A stretch of 64,000 nucleotides of DNA from Mesocentrotus franciscanus. Taxonomy: Eukaryota; Echinodermata; Echinoidea; Camarodonta; Strongylocentrotidae. The DNA is taken from positions 27,244,877 through 27,308,876 of the forward strand of contig CP137672.1 of NCBI GenBank assembly GCA_037976565.1, written 5' to 3'. This document shows positions 34,465 to 46,500 of the stretch, in pieces. The translations under genes and the position numbers were made by a program. The notes beneath the pieces are model-generated. The model was not told the DNA's origin, made no database searches, and saw nothing but the letters and a program-made list of their open reading frames with translations. Each line of letters starts with the position of its first letter. Within the stretch, counting starts at the first letter, position 1.

Positions 34465-36539
34465 CGGACATTTTTAACTCTCCACCTCTTCAATCCTTGC
34501 CAATAGGTGCCAGTTATTGTGTGGCATTGCCATATTCCCCTGCTCTGCCTGGATATTAAAAAGCTGTCTGGTGGAGAATGTAATTTAGTGGTTTCTTTTG
34601 TGTGGTAAGGATATTTTGATAGTAGAGGCATTTATACTTCCACTTTCTTTTATTTTGGTTTGAGGCAAGGATGTTTTGGGGCAAATGACAGGGAATATTT
34701 CTGAAGATTTGTTGAATATGCAATGGTTGAATAACTGGTTATTAATCTCCTGAGTCCTGACGATGAACAGAGTACGCTGTTCAAAACGCATTGAGACAGA
34801 TATACTCCTTTTCACAAAAGAATACTGTAGTTCAGAAAATATTTTCAGAAATACTCGACAGAGGAATACCAACAGTACCGGTACTCTTAATTTTTTGTTC
34901 ACTTTTCAACATTTGTGATCTGCTCACAATCTTCCCAATCTCGATCACCCCTGTTGTTCCATTTCACCTCTTATTTTGGTGTACACAACACCGAAAACAA
35001 AACCCCAAAAATAGTCTTGTGTAACTGTTTAATAAAACTTCTTTCCATTACCATCTCTTTCTTTCCCTTTCCTTCATACTTTTCCTCAATTCCTCTACAT
35101 GCCCCATGCTAGCGGGGTCTTTTGACGAAAGAATATATCAACATCCTTTTCAAATTTCAGTAAGGCTACCACATGGTGTTACGGATAGCCTCAATTTGCG
35201 AATACATGTAGTCACCATGGAAACCTATAGAGAACATCTAACTGGTAATTTATTGGTAATACATTTTTATGTATATGCAATTTTAAAGTGTATAAAAGTG
35301 AAAGGAAACATCACAAGTAATGAAATCTATATTATGTTCCTGGGGTCATTAATATTCGTATCATTTATTATCTTTTGTATATGGCTTTCATTATATCGCC
35401 GTTGAGAGTACTAAACTATTTCACATGAAATATGCTTTCTTGTAACTGATTATTTTACTTGTCAATATAATGTACGGTACAAGAAATGGAATTACACACA
35501 ACAGTATGTTGCAAAGTTTACATTTGTTTGTGTCTTATTATTTGCATGAATAGACTTGTGTGAATAGAGTATCTAAAAAATTCATATAAACATATTCAGT
35601 GTCTTCCATCATAACAACACAACTTTATGGTATTTAAGCTACCAATCACACCCCCCCCCCAAAAAAAAAGTATAGAAACAGGCCTATACAGTATACATGT
35701 ACATGTAGTAAACATAAATACATTTACTAATCAGTCCTATATATACATAGTACATATACCAAAGAAATTTGGCCAATTCATGTAGTAATATTGGTTTGGA
35801 ATATACATTTTATAGGAATATGATATATCTTGATTTGGTAAGCTCTAATAACAATTGTAGAGTTGGTGTAAATTATAGAACTATATCTACCTGTTCAATT
35901 AGGGGGTTTATAAAAATATTTTTCAATCTATGGAAAATGATAATTTAACAATCAAGCTTAAAAAAGGAAGTTTGTTTTTATATGATAGATAGTACAGATA
36001 GTACACAGGGCATCCAACTCTAAGCTTACATAACTCTCTATCTCTCTTTCTCTCTCTCTGCCATTCCCTCATAGAATGGAACAATTAAAAAGCAAATAAT
36101 AGGGGAAATAAGTTATTTAATTCCTCTTTGTAATCTATATTCCATTTTTATTTTTCCTTTGTTCTTGTCACCTGAGTCAAATTCGCTGTACGCAGTGCAT
36201 TTCAAGGGAAAGGGGTATTTGAAATATATCTCGAGGTGTATATCCAAGTAGATAAAGATCATCTTTATCAAATTAATCTACTATTTACAATTACATATAT
36301 GTACAACTACTATAGTACTATACACTCCCATTTTCAGCACAAACAACACAATTATATGTATTTGAGCAGTAAAAAGCATGCCCAATTTATTTATGGCTTC
36401 ATGTTAGAGATGCAAAGCGAAATAAGAAAATAATATTAAAACACATTGTCAATTTAGTCAGACAAATGGATTGTTTGCATCAGGTAAATATATTGATCGT
36501 CACACAGACGACTGGTTGTAAAGACTAGGACTCGTATAT

Positions 36540-37110
36540 GCAAATCTATGTTAATGAAGCGTACGTGACGAAACAGGGCCGCCATGAAGATTCGGTTTTG
36601 ACCAATGTGAAAAACACACATAAAAACACAATGTTGGTTTATGATTCTTGTGATATTTGAAGCTCGTTGTTGAATGTGAGAAATCAATATGACATCGCAA
36701 ACGGAAACTGGTCGCTCGTTGGTAAGTAAAGTACGGATATTCATCTTTATCGTCATTAATGTCCCGGCTTTGTCGAAGGCACATGAGATCTCTGTGTCGT
36801 TTATTTTGTGCAGAACGAATGATTGCGATTTTGACAACTGAAAATTTTAAGAAAATTCTTTCAAACAACTGCCTTTTGTCTCGTATGTATCATAATTAGG
36901 CAGGCTTTATCTATCCCTTACAATGTAAATGTATAAAATGCAAGTAATTGAGTCATAAACCACTCTTTGCTGAGATTTTAAGTTGCACAAATTTGCAATG
37001 TCGACTCGCACAGACTAGGGGTCAGCGAGGATTCGCGGGAATGGAACCGCGAAGGTGCGCGTTGAACATGACGTAAGCAAGGCGTTTGTGTGCGAGATTT
37101 CGGTGAACTC
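36540..37110 (+). promoter_or_regulatory. Probable KDM2 promoter and first-exon region
   Basis: CpG density is locally raised (ACGTGACG, CGCGGGAATGG, GCGCGTTGAACATGACGTAA) within AT-rich flanks, and the 11-codon KDM2 exon 1 (36689-36721) lies within it. A CRE-like TGACGTAA sits near 37069. A minus-strand transcript from the same patch is possible, but no exon was recognised. Confidence 0.5.
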
Positions 37111-40100
37111 CAGTACACTTCGCGACATTTTCCCACTTTTTACCATATTTGATGATCAATTTGTACCTCAGATTTTAGATAATGTGTTTGAGATGATGTT
37201 GGTGGGTGTTCCAAAACCTTGCCATTCGTCGTGGTGAATATTTTGTCAAAGATGATGGATTTTGGAGTTGATGGTGATATTCATGAGGAGGTGTTGCCTC
37301 TTTCTATCCTCGATTGTCATTGGTCAAACTCACGTGTCACTACTATGTTTACAAATAAGAACATGTGCTAAACTGGCGTTCTACGATCTCTCTTTGTTTG
37401 ACTTGAGAAGTAGTTTGCTCCACATATTAAACATAAGCCTCCAGGAAGCAGGCTTTTAAAAAGCAAAATCATATTTGTAAGATCAGAATAAATTATCTCA
37501 TTCTCAAATAACTTCTCTTCGCGCTTAAATTGCGATCAAACTTTCAGTGAAATATCAAAAGCCTTTTCAAGCTTATTAACTATAGAGTATAGACTAGTAT
37601 AAAAATAATAGTAAAATACACATGTATATAGAATCAATAGCTTTCACCTTTTTCACTCCAATTTACTTTTTATTTGATGAACTTGACTATGAGATAATGA
37701 GACTACTCGGCTGCAAGCTACATGTACATGTAGGCCTAGGTTAGGCAGATGAGATAGATTAAAGAAATTATCTCTCTTTGGTGGACCATTTAAATTGTTC
37801 AGATACCTTGCAAATAACAGTTTAGCTGATTTTTTAAAAATGTACTAAAAACTAAACAAAATATCCAGTTTGTCATGGTATGGGTCTAAAAAAATACCAG
37901 GGAGGGAGGGGGCCGGGGAGGGGTGTCTCCCTGTTCAGCAGTGTTTAAAGAGAAGTAAAGATTGTGATTTGTTGATTGTTTGTTTAAATTGAGAACATTT
38001 GCCCAATGTTTCACAATGGAAATTTATTTATGTAGGATTATCTGTGTTGTACTAATACAAATGTATGACTACTCATCCATTCCAACTCGCTGCTCACTTG
38101 TACAATTATACAATATCAATATGAGGTTATGTACATGTAGGACAGTAGGGTTACTTTCTACATGTAAGTAAGAGGTGAGCATGTGTCTAAAACTAGTGTG
38201 AGAGTTCCAAAGAAGCAATACCTGTTTCATGTCACTGTCAGATAATTAGTCTGCATTAACAGACCATTTGCAATCACATTAGGCAGAACTTGCGAGAAGT
38301 GTGCTATTTCTGAATTGACAGGTTTAGAGAACCCTGATGATATTAATACATGTAAAGTGTTGAAGTGTGATTGACATTCTAATTTTATTGTGAAAATATC
38401 TGTACTTCAAAAAAAGGTTCAAAGTAAGCGTACTTGTAAGTATGACACAGTCTCACAGAGTGAAATAGAAGTAATTGACACATTCTAAATTGAAATTAAC
38501 TTTCATTGTTTAATGAGATGTCTGCAAACTCTGCATCATCCTGAACATCATGGAAAAAAGGGAGATCATTTAGAAGAAAAGATACATGTTTTCAATTAAT
38601 TAATGAAAACAGACATACAGGTAGTACAGAATATAGCTTGATATCTTTACTTACAGTAATTACTAACAAGGTGATCAAAGAATCATACATGTAGTTAAAT
38701 TATCCTAAATACGTACATGTAACTGTAAAACCAGTCACTTTGCAAGAAGAAGCTTATGGCTTTTATGCAAGTCGTTTATTACATGTAGGCCTATATATAG
38801 CCATTTTTGCGGCAAGAACCATTTGCAAAATTACAAAAATTCAGTGTTGTGAACTTGTGATTCTTACATTTTGTGGCATAAATTCATGTACAAGTAGCAT
38901 TGCAAAGGAAATTGCTGCTTCAAAACTTCAGGATTTTAGACGATAATGCAACTTTCTCCCAACTTTATCTCAAGTGGCAACCAGGGAGGAGGGGGTGGGG
39001 GACTCTCTCCTTTGCATGAGCCTACAAGTTATAGGAAAATGATATTTATACCGTAAGAGCTCCCATCACAACAAAGGCACTCTAGTTGGAGCTACTACAG
39101 TGTATAACCTTTTGCAGACAGGCACCGTTAGATTTTCTTTCGATTCACATATCATGGACGAAGTAAGTCATCTAATATTATTTGCAGGAAGAACAGAATT
39201 TATGAGATATCCATGTCATACACATTATTTCAGGGTACAATACTGAATATGTACATGTATGTAACAAACATTGAGGATGCAAAATGTTTGTGAAAATGTG
39301 TATATTCACAGTACACCAAAACAATTTTTTTGTAAAGGTTTTAATGATGAAAATAGTTGTAAATTATGGCTAAATAAAATAATAAAGTAAATATAATGGA
39401 ACATGTTTGGAGCTTACAAAAACTCTGTTGTTGTTGTTGTAGAACATTGAAAATCATATACATGTATCTATCGGTACATCAAATATGCATCAGCCTTCGT
39501 TGGCACCCTGCAGCAATGTTCACTTGGTTGCTCTATGGTCAATTACCTATAGTATTAGATGCTAACTGAATTCTAAAACTTCAACCCTGAACCGAACACC
39601 ATGCCTTACCCTAAGCCTTAAAAAAAAATCCCAAATGTAACCCTAACTCTAACCATAGTTCTGTATTTTTGACAAAATAAAACTTGGAACAATAAAAGAA
39701 TTGTCGCTGTAGCAAATGTTAAATCACCTGACTAACCTAAGTTATTTCAAAGACTTCATAATTTAAAGACTTGCGATTGATCCAGATTGATCGCAAGTCC
39801 TCCAATTAATTGCAAACTTACAATGTATTATAAACCCCTAGTCCCCTACATGTATTTAGTACAGAGTTGTGATCAATTCGAATCAATTGCAACTGTTAAT
39901 ATTTTATAAGTGAAATTTTGGACTTTTGATACTAGTGTAAGGCAACATATTTCAGGGGTAGCGTCTGCTTCCGTGACCTCTTTCTACCACTTAGATCGAC
40001 AGCATCCCAAGAGTTTGGCGAGCAAGTATTGGCCTTCTTTAGGTGATCTGAAGGACTTATGAGAGTTCTCTTGAAGTCTCTGTCTACAACCTTGGTCAGC

Positions 40101-42811
40101 CTGGGTACAGTCTTCTTCAAGCAAAGAGGTTGATCTTGTTCCGGGAACTGTTGGGCATGAGGTCCAGGAGACGGTGAGAATGATGGCAGGTTGTTGTTTT
40201 GTGGCATGAACATATCACCTAAGAACTTGGTGTCCATGGCAAGAGGACTCTTCTGTAAGACATTACTCACTTTGGCTTCCATTCTGCCAAGTGGTGGGTT
40301 ACCATGTCCATTTACATTGTTCCAGATGTGCAGTTCTTTAGGTGCAGTGGATCTATCTGGAAAGCGATTTCCTTTCTTTGCAGAAATGAGTCCTGTGACG
40401 CTAATCTTCATTGGAGGCCGACTAGACTTAGAATTTGAATGTGCTTTGTTACTGTTCACCTGGACCACCCTTGGTTTACTGCATGCACCAACTGCAGGAA
40501 CTGCCCCTGTGGCAGCTTCCATTTCTTTGGCGGCTCTGAGCCTGGCCCTTCGTCTACGCTGTCTCTCTCTATCTGCAGCCCTCTTGGCCTCCAGTTGGGT
40601 GTTGGAAGCTTTTTCTTTGAAGTGGGCCCTCTCCTTTCTCTTTTGTTCCCGCTGTCTTTGCTTGATGTTCTCATGCTGGTTGGAGTCAGATACCACACGC
40701 AACCTCCATTCATGCCACCGTTGATAAGCAGACTTAGCTGACATTTCCTTTAGGGATGTGATCTTGAAGAGAAAAGAAAGTTGACATTTAGAAGGAAATT
40801 TCATCTTTTAAGAGGAAGTCCATCCTGGTTTCAAGTTGGTGTCAATTTTGTAATTAAGCTGAAAATGAGAGAAACAGATTTTTTAGTAATAGTTTAAAGG
40901 GCAATCCAACCTTTGTAATAATTTCAATTATATGAAAGTGGAAACAGAATGGCAAAAAATGTGAAATAAATCAGACCTACAGTGTCAATGCCAATCTGGT
41001 CACTCAATTTTTGTGATGTAGACTCAGACAACTTTCCCGTTTGTCGTGTACAAAAATATCATAAATATTTGTTTTTCTCCTAAGCGCCTTCTCCGTTGGA
41101 GCACTACTCCAAAAATATTGTGAATATCGTATTATTTAAGGTTCTCCTAAAAGAAAAGATAATCCCAAGACATAGATTTTTGAAAAATAGACATTTGAGT
41201 CATTTTGTGTGTTGGAACAGATGGAAAAGTTGTTTGGCACTACATCAGTGACACTGCCGATTCAGCCAATTTGAGATTCCCATGTATTTGATAGTGATTG
41301 CAACTTTCGAAAATTCAAAAACTTTTTAATTTTATGTCCGATTTCATGCAAACTTTTACTAGTCCGCCTCTCATTTTTCTGATTTCTTTTTTAGTAGTTT
41401 ACTATTGAGGTTAGATTTCCCTTTAAACTATTATTGATTAATCTGTTTCTCTCATTTTCAATCTGATGAAGGAAATGAGAATGTTATGATTTAGTTATGA
41501 TCGATGAAATATTCCCTTGATCTGCAACAAATTTAAAATTCAAAAGTCTTTCCCCTTTAGCAGATGTTCCTCAAGCATACATGTAAATTATGTCTCTCAA
41601 AGTTTCTTTTTATTATTTAGGTTGCTGGTTGCCTCTCCCCTGTAATAACAAGAATACAACAGATACTGTTTTATTCCTGCTTTAGAATACTGTACTATCC
41701 AAACAACAAACAAGAAAACACTTTATAGTTAAGATAATAAGGATTAGGTGGAAGGAACCTTGGTATTGTGTTTGTTTGGAGCAAGAAGATCCTTTACAAT
41801 ATGTGCATGACATTCAGTTCCCTGTACTGAAGTACTCATTGTGGTAAATTGCGTTTTTTCTTCATTTTTATTGCTAGTAACTTTGTAGGGTGAATTTACA
41901 TGAGAGAAAACTAGTAGAGGAAGATGGAATGATAAATACAAAAAATAAGCAAAATGAGAACAGAAACATGAAAGAAGGAAGGTCAGGTAGATGATTCCTC
42001 CGCCCCCCTTCCAAACAAATAATTACAACAAAAATGATAAAGATGGGAAAAAAGGGAGGAAAATGGGAGAAAAGTACAGGTAAATTGAAAAAGTTACAAG
42101 TTAAGAAGAGGCAGAAAGAACAAAGTACGAAGATACACTAACCACGGTGGCCTGTAGATAAAATGCGATTGATATACACTTCTGGTTTAAAGGTAAAGAC
42201 CAGTTTTGGAAACGCCCCTCTCTCAAAAAATGAAATGGAAGCTCTCATTACCAATCATGTGAAAGAATATGTTTTGACTAATACGTGATGATACATATTT
42301 TGCCGGGAAACCGCCTACTAATTGATATATTTGGTAAATTATTATATCTATTGGGACCAAATAGATATCGGTCGCGTAGTCCCATATGTACATCTTTCTG
42401 TGTACAGTGCTTGTAACTTTACCAAGACTGGGCCAAATTTCTTATCATTTTGATGATTCCAGAACCTTGCAGTACACACCAATACTTATATGCTAGATGA
42501 TCAAGCTTTTCTGATCGATTCCACAACGTTTCTTTCACAATGCAATCGCATGATCAGAACTGGTCTTTATCTTTAAAAAAAAAAAATATGCCCAAGTTTC
42601 CAGTGAGAACATATACACATGTATGCTCACAAATTTAGCATTCACACAAGATGCACAGTTAATCTGCAGTCCAAACAATTTGTAGCAAATACTTTTTCTT
42701 CTCGATCATTTAGGATAGATGAATAAAATTTGAAAGGTACAATATCTAGATTCTTCGAAATTCTGGAGAGAGAAATAACAGGGGAGAAAGAGAGAGGCAG
42801 AAAGAGATGGA

Positions 42812-42844
<33 letters not shown>

Positions 42845-43505
42845 ATAGGGGTAGGGAGAGAGAGAGAAAAACAAAAAGGGAGAAAGGGGAGAGAGAGAGA
42901 GAGGGGGGAGGGGGGGGGGAAGAAAGGATACAAGAGAAAAATGTATACAGCTTGCATTAGATATTTTTAATATAAATTTAAATTCTATTTTGATTTTACA
43001 AATACTAAAAGGAAGAAAAGACTAACATAGAAGGATACATTTAAATATACATTTATATAGAGTGTATAAATGCCTATTACAATGGCATATTATCCAGATT
43101 TAAGTATTCCTGAAATTGACACCAATATTCATAATTCTATAAATAGCTACCTTTAGTTTCCTGGTACTGGTAGATGATCTGTTATCCTGAGCATGCAGCA
43201 CAATCAATTAGTGATAAAATAGGCAAAATATAGAAAGTGTTTTCAAAAAGCACACATTTCAGCAATGCCAAGTCTGTTTTGTGTGATGCTGTATATATAT
43301 CGTCTGTAGTAAGAGCTGTTGAAAGCTGTAGTAGTGCTTACAGTGATTATGGGGGTGAGTTTTCTTTGTGTTGGAGATGCGACATGGACTTGTGTTGTTT
43401 GTCTGGTGGACAAAGGTCTTGGATGGGGGGTTTGCATTGCCATGTTGCTGGTCTTTGATTGGCTGTGTGGGGAGGCTTTACAATGGCACAGCTGCAGGCT
43501 TGCAC

Positions 43506-43542
<37 letters not shown>

Positions 43543-46500
43543 GGGTTGAGGGGTGGGGGTGGGAGTTGAGGAGTGGTTCCCTTTGTACTGTAAGCATGGG
43601 ATTGACCTCTTTTATGCGCAGGGCATTGAACTGTTACAGCAAGCAATCAAAGAGGATGCTTTCTTTGTAGGATTGCCCAGTGAAAGGAGCAGCTACTTGA
43701 ATGTCTCTTATGGCCTTGTCACGGTCAATGCCATCAGAATAGGCACTGTGTATATAGCCAACATCGAGGCGTAGAGTTAACAACTAAATTATTCAATACC
43801 CTTAGCAAGTTTTGTAATTTTTTATTTTTTTAGTATGTGAAAAATTGATTTGTCCCGATTTACTTTTCTTGAGATTAAATGTGACATATTAGAGCTTACA
43901 TCTAAAAGAATTAACAAAGGCCCTAATTCCACCACTCTATCTTTCACTCTTGAGTTTACGAAAAACATGCACAAAAAGCATCAAATTTACAAGGGGTATG
44001 AATAATTCAGTTGTTACCTGTATAACCTTGTAATGTACACTTTCATGCTGCTAAGTAGTACTGATCAGGATAAGCAGTTTTTAATTTAAAAGGGAAACTT
44101 AATGATTTCAATGAACTGACTGACAAACACAATAAATTTGCTTTAATGATTCAAAACTCAAAAGGTAGCAATATGATTTAAAATTGACGTTGAATGATCT
44201 GGCCAACCCTTGTGCAGATTTACATGTACATACTGGTACATGTACAGTGTACATGTATAATGCCTTTTTATGGAACTTGGAGGTTTCACACCCAACTATC
44301 AGTCATGATTTCTGTACTTTTTTCTATTTGTCCTTTATTGCATACTCATGAATCAGAACATCCTGTGATGTGATTCCATGATCAAGTCGGGGTTAGATTC
44401 AATCTCTTGAAATGCAACTTCCTATAAAAGTCGGCTGCTTCGTGCAAAAGATTCATCCACCTCCAGTGCTATATTCCTTCATGAACAAACCCAACATCAA
44501 CAGAATGGTGTAGGTCCTATATTTAATCGCAAAGACATGGACTATGAAAAAGAAAATTAATAACTCGCGCTGAACCACGGGACTGTACATTCACTTTCAA
44601 TATTTACGCGGAAGATGATTAGATGAGAAACTGGTTCCAGAAGAATTTTAGGTTGTGCGGCCCTTGCTCACGTGACAATTGCTCTGCATCGATGTCCTCT
44701 TTCACTAACCATATTCTCAAATTCAACCCTAGACCCAACAATATACTTGAACTCTAAATCTATCCTCAAACTCAATTGTAACCCTAACCCTATACCTTTA
44801 ACAAAAGTAAGCCTAGGGGAATAGGCCATTTTGTAATGTAACCCAATTTAATGCGTACGTCTTTGTGAAGTGCCTTGATGCAAATTATTTCATTCACCTG
44901 TTAAGAATAATTGTATTTTCGTAATGTAACCCAATTTAATGCATACGTCTTTGTGAAGTACCTTGATGCAAAATAGCAAATTATTTCATTCACAGAATAA
45001 TTGTATTTCAATAGTCAGAATGCGAATAGCATACATTCATTGGTTGTTGATGTTGTTAAATGGCTTGCCCTCCCTAACAACATGTACCGTATGCAATTTG
45101 CCTACATGTATATCAAGGCACTTCACAAAGATGTACATGCATTAAATGTGGTTACCTTACGCAAATGGATAATTTACACTGTAGTTTACCTTCTGATATC
45201 ATGCAAACCTAAAAGTATTAAGGAGATAGATTACAGTGTAGGATGGAATGAGAGAGAGAGAGGGAGGGAGGGAGGGAGGGAGGGTGGGAGGGAGGGAGGG
45301 AGGGAGAGAGGGAGAGAGGGAGAGAGGGAGAGAGAGAGAGGGGGAGGGAGATACAGTATTCTGTACTTATCTTGAAAATATCTTTAAAAAATGTCTCTCA
45401 CTTCATTTGGTTTTAGCGCCACAAGGTCCGTCGTCATTACGACGAAGGAGAGCACCAGGACGATGAGATTGAAGGGAGGAGAACATTTACTCTGGACGAT
45501 AAGCTCACCACTGACCGTTACAACTTCCCTATGGTCAAGACTATGAGCAGCCAAGGTCAGTTAAATATCACTGAGAAACAGATTTTACTGTTTTAAAGAT
45601 ACTGTGTCCCTTTTAGCAGCCAACATCAAATTCTGTAGAACATTGCAGGAATCATGAATATGTCATGTATATCCTATCTGTGAAATTAAAACGATAGCAA
45701 TGTCCTACATGTAGTATTCAAATTATGCAAGGAATCCTGTTCACTTTATAGACTTCACTGTCAGACACTATTGAGTGAGTGACTGACTTTTTGTTGTTGG
45801 TACATGTAATAACATACATAAATGAGCTGTAACAGGTACATGCAGCATTTGTCTACATCAATAACCCACTTTCTTGTAATGGCCAAAATTAAACTGATTG
45901 AGTCTTTGTGCAGCACAAAACATACGACCATTCGGTACAAGGGTCCCCTCTCCCTTCGCTCACCCTCCCAGCTCTCCCTGTCTCCCTTTCACTCACCCTC
46001 CTAGCTATCCCTGTCTCCCTTTGACTCACCATCCCAGCTCTCCCTGTCTCCCTTTCGCTCACCCTCCTAGCTATCCCTGTCTCCCTTTCACTCACCATCC
46101 CAGCTCTCCCTGTCTCCCCTAGCTCCTACTCTATTTTCTTGCTATACTGGCAAAACATTAGCCATTCATTCTTGTTTAAATTTGTTTTGATCTGTCAAAA
46201 TATTTTATGAATTTCAAAGATGTATTTCTTTTTATCCGTAGACTTCACACTTAAGTGGCTTCAAGAAAATGGTTTTGATACTCCACTACTGTTCAAAGAA
46301 TCTACTCATCTAGACATTAGGTACGTACATGTACATCACTAAACTACATTCAGTATCCAAGATATTCAATATTTTCATTGAGCAATGCAAAGTTGATCCA
46401 AATGCACACTATTTAAAAAAAATTACCAGTGTCACATACAATATTTCTCCAGGCAATTTTTACATGCAAGTCCTTTCCACTATTTAAGATAATCATAGAA

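Larger units (their letters stand above)
30889..36688. other. ORAI 3' UTR and intergenic region before KDM2
   Basis: This 5.8-kb stretch is AT-rich. It contains a GCCCCCGAAA motif cluster (32893-33062), a 15-bp hairpin (34402-34464), a poly(C)/poly(A) run (about 35649-35670) and several TACATGTA palindromes. The longest frames (for example 35106-35405) have no recognisable domain or exon signals and are not called. Confidence 0.5.

Noticed and set aside
35106..35405. 99-codon frame with a hydrophobic end
   Set aside because: AT-rich composition gives Ile/Phe/Leu codons by chance; no splice context or family match.
36454..36868. Two overlapping minus frames upstream of KDM2
   Set aside because: No recognisable domain; they overlap the CpG-raised promoter and each other in different frames.
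37041..37056. ATGGAACCGCGAAG followed by GT as KDM2 exon 1 (MEPR, like KDM2A MEP)
   Set aside because: It ends two bases into a codon, which would put exon 2 out of frame; the exon at 36689 is in phase and matches better.
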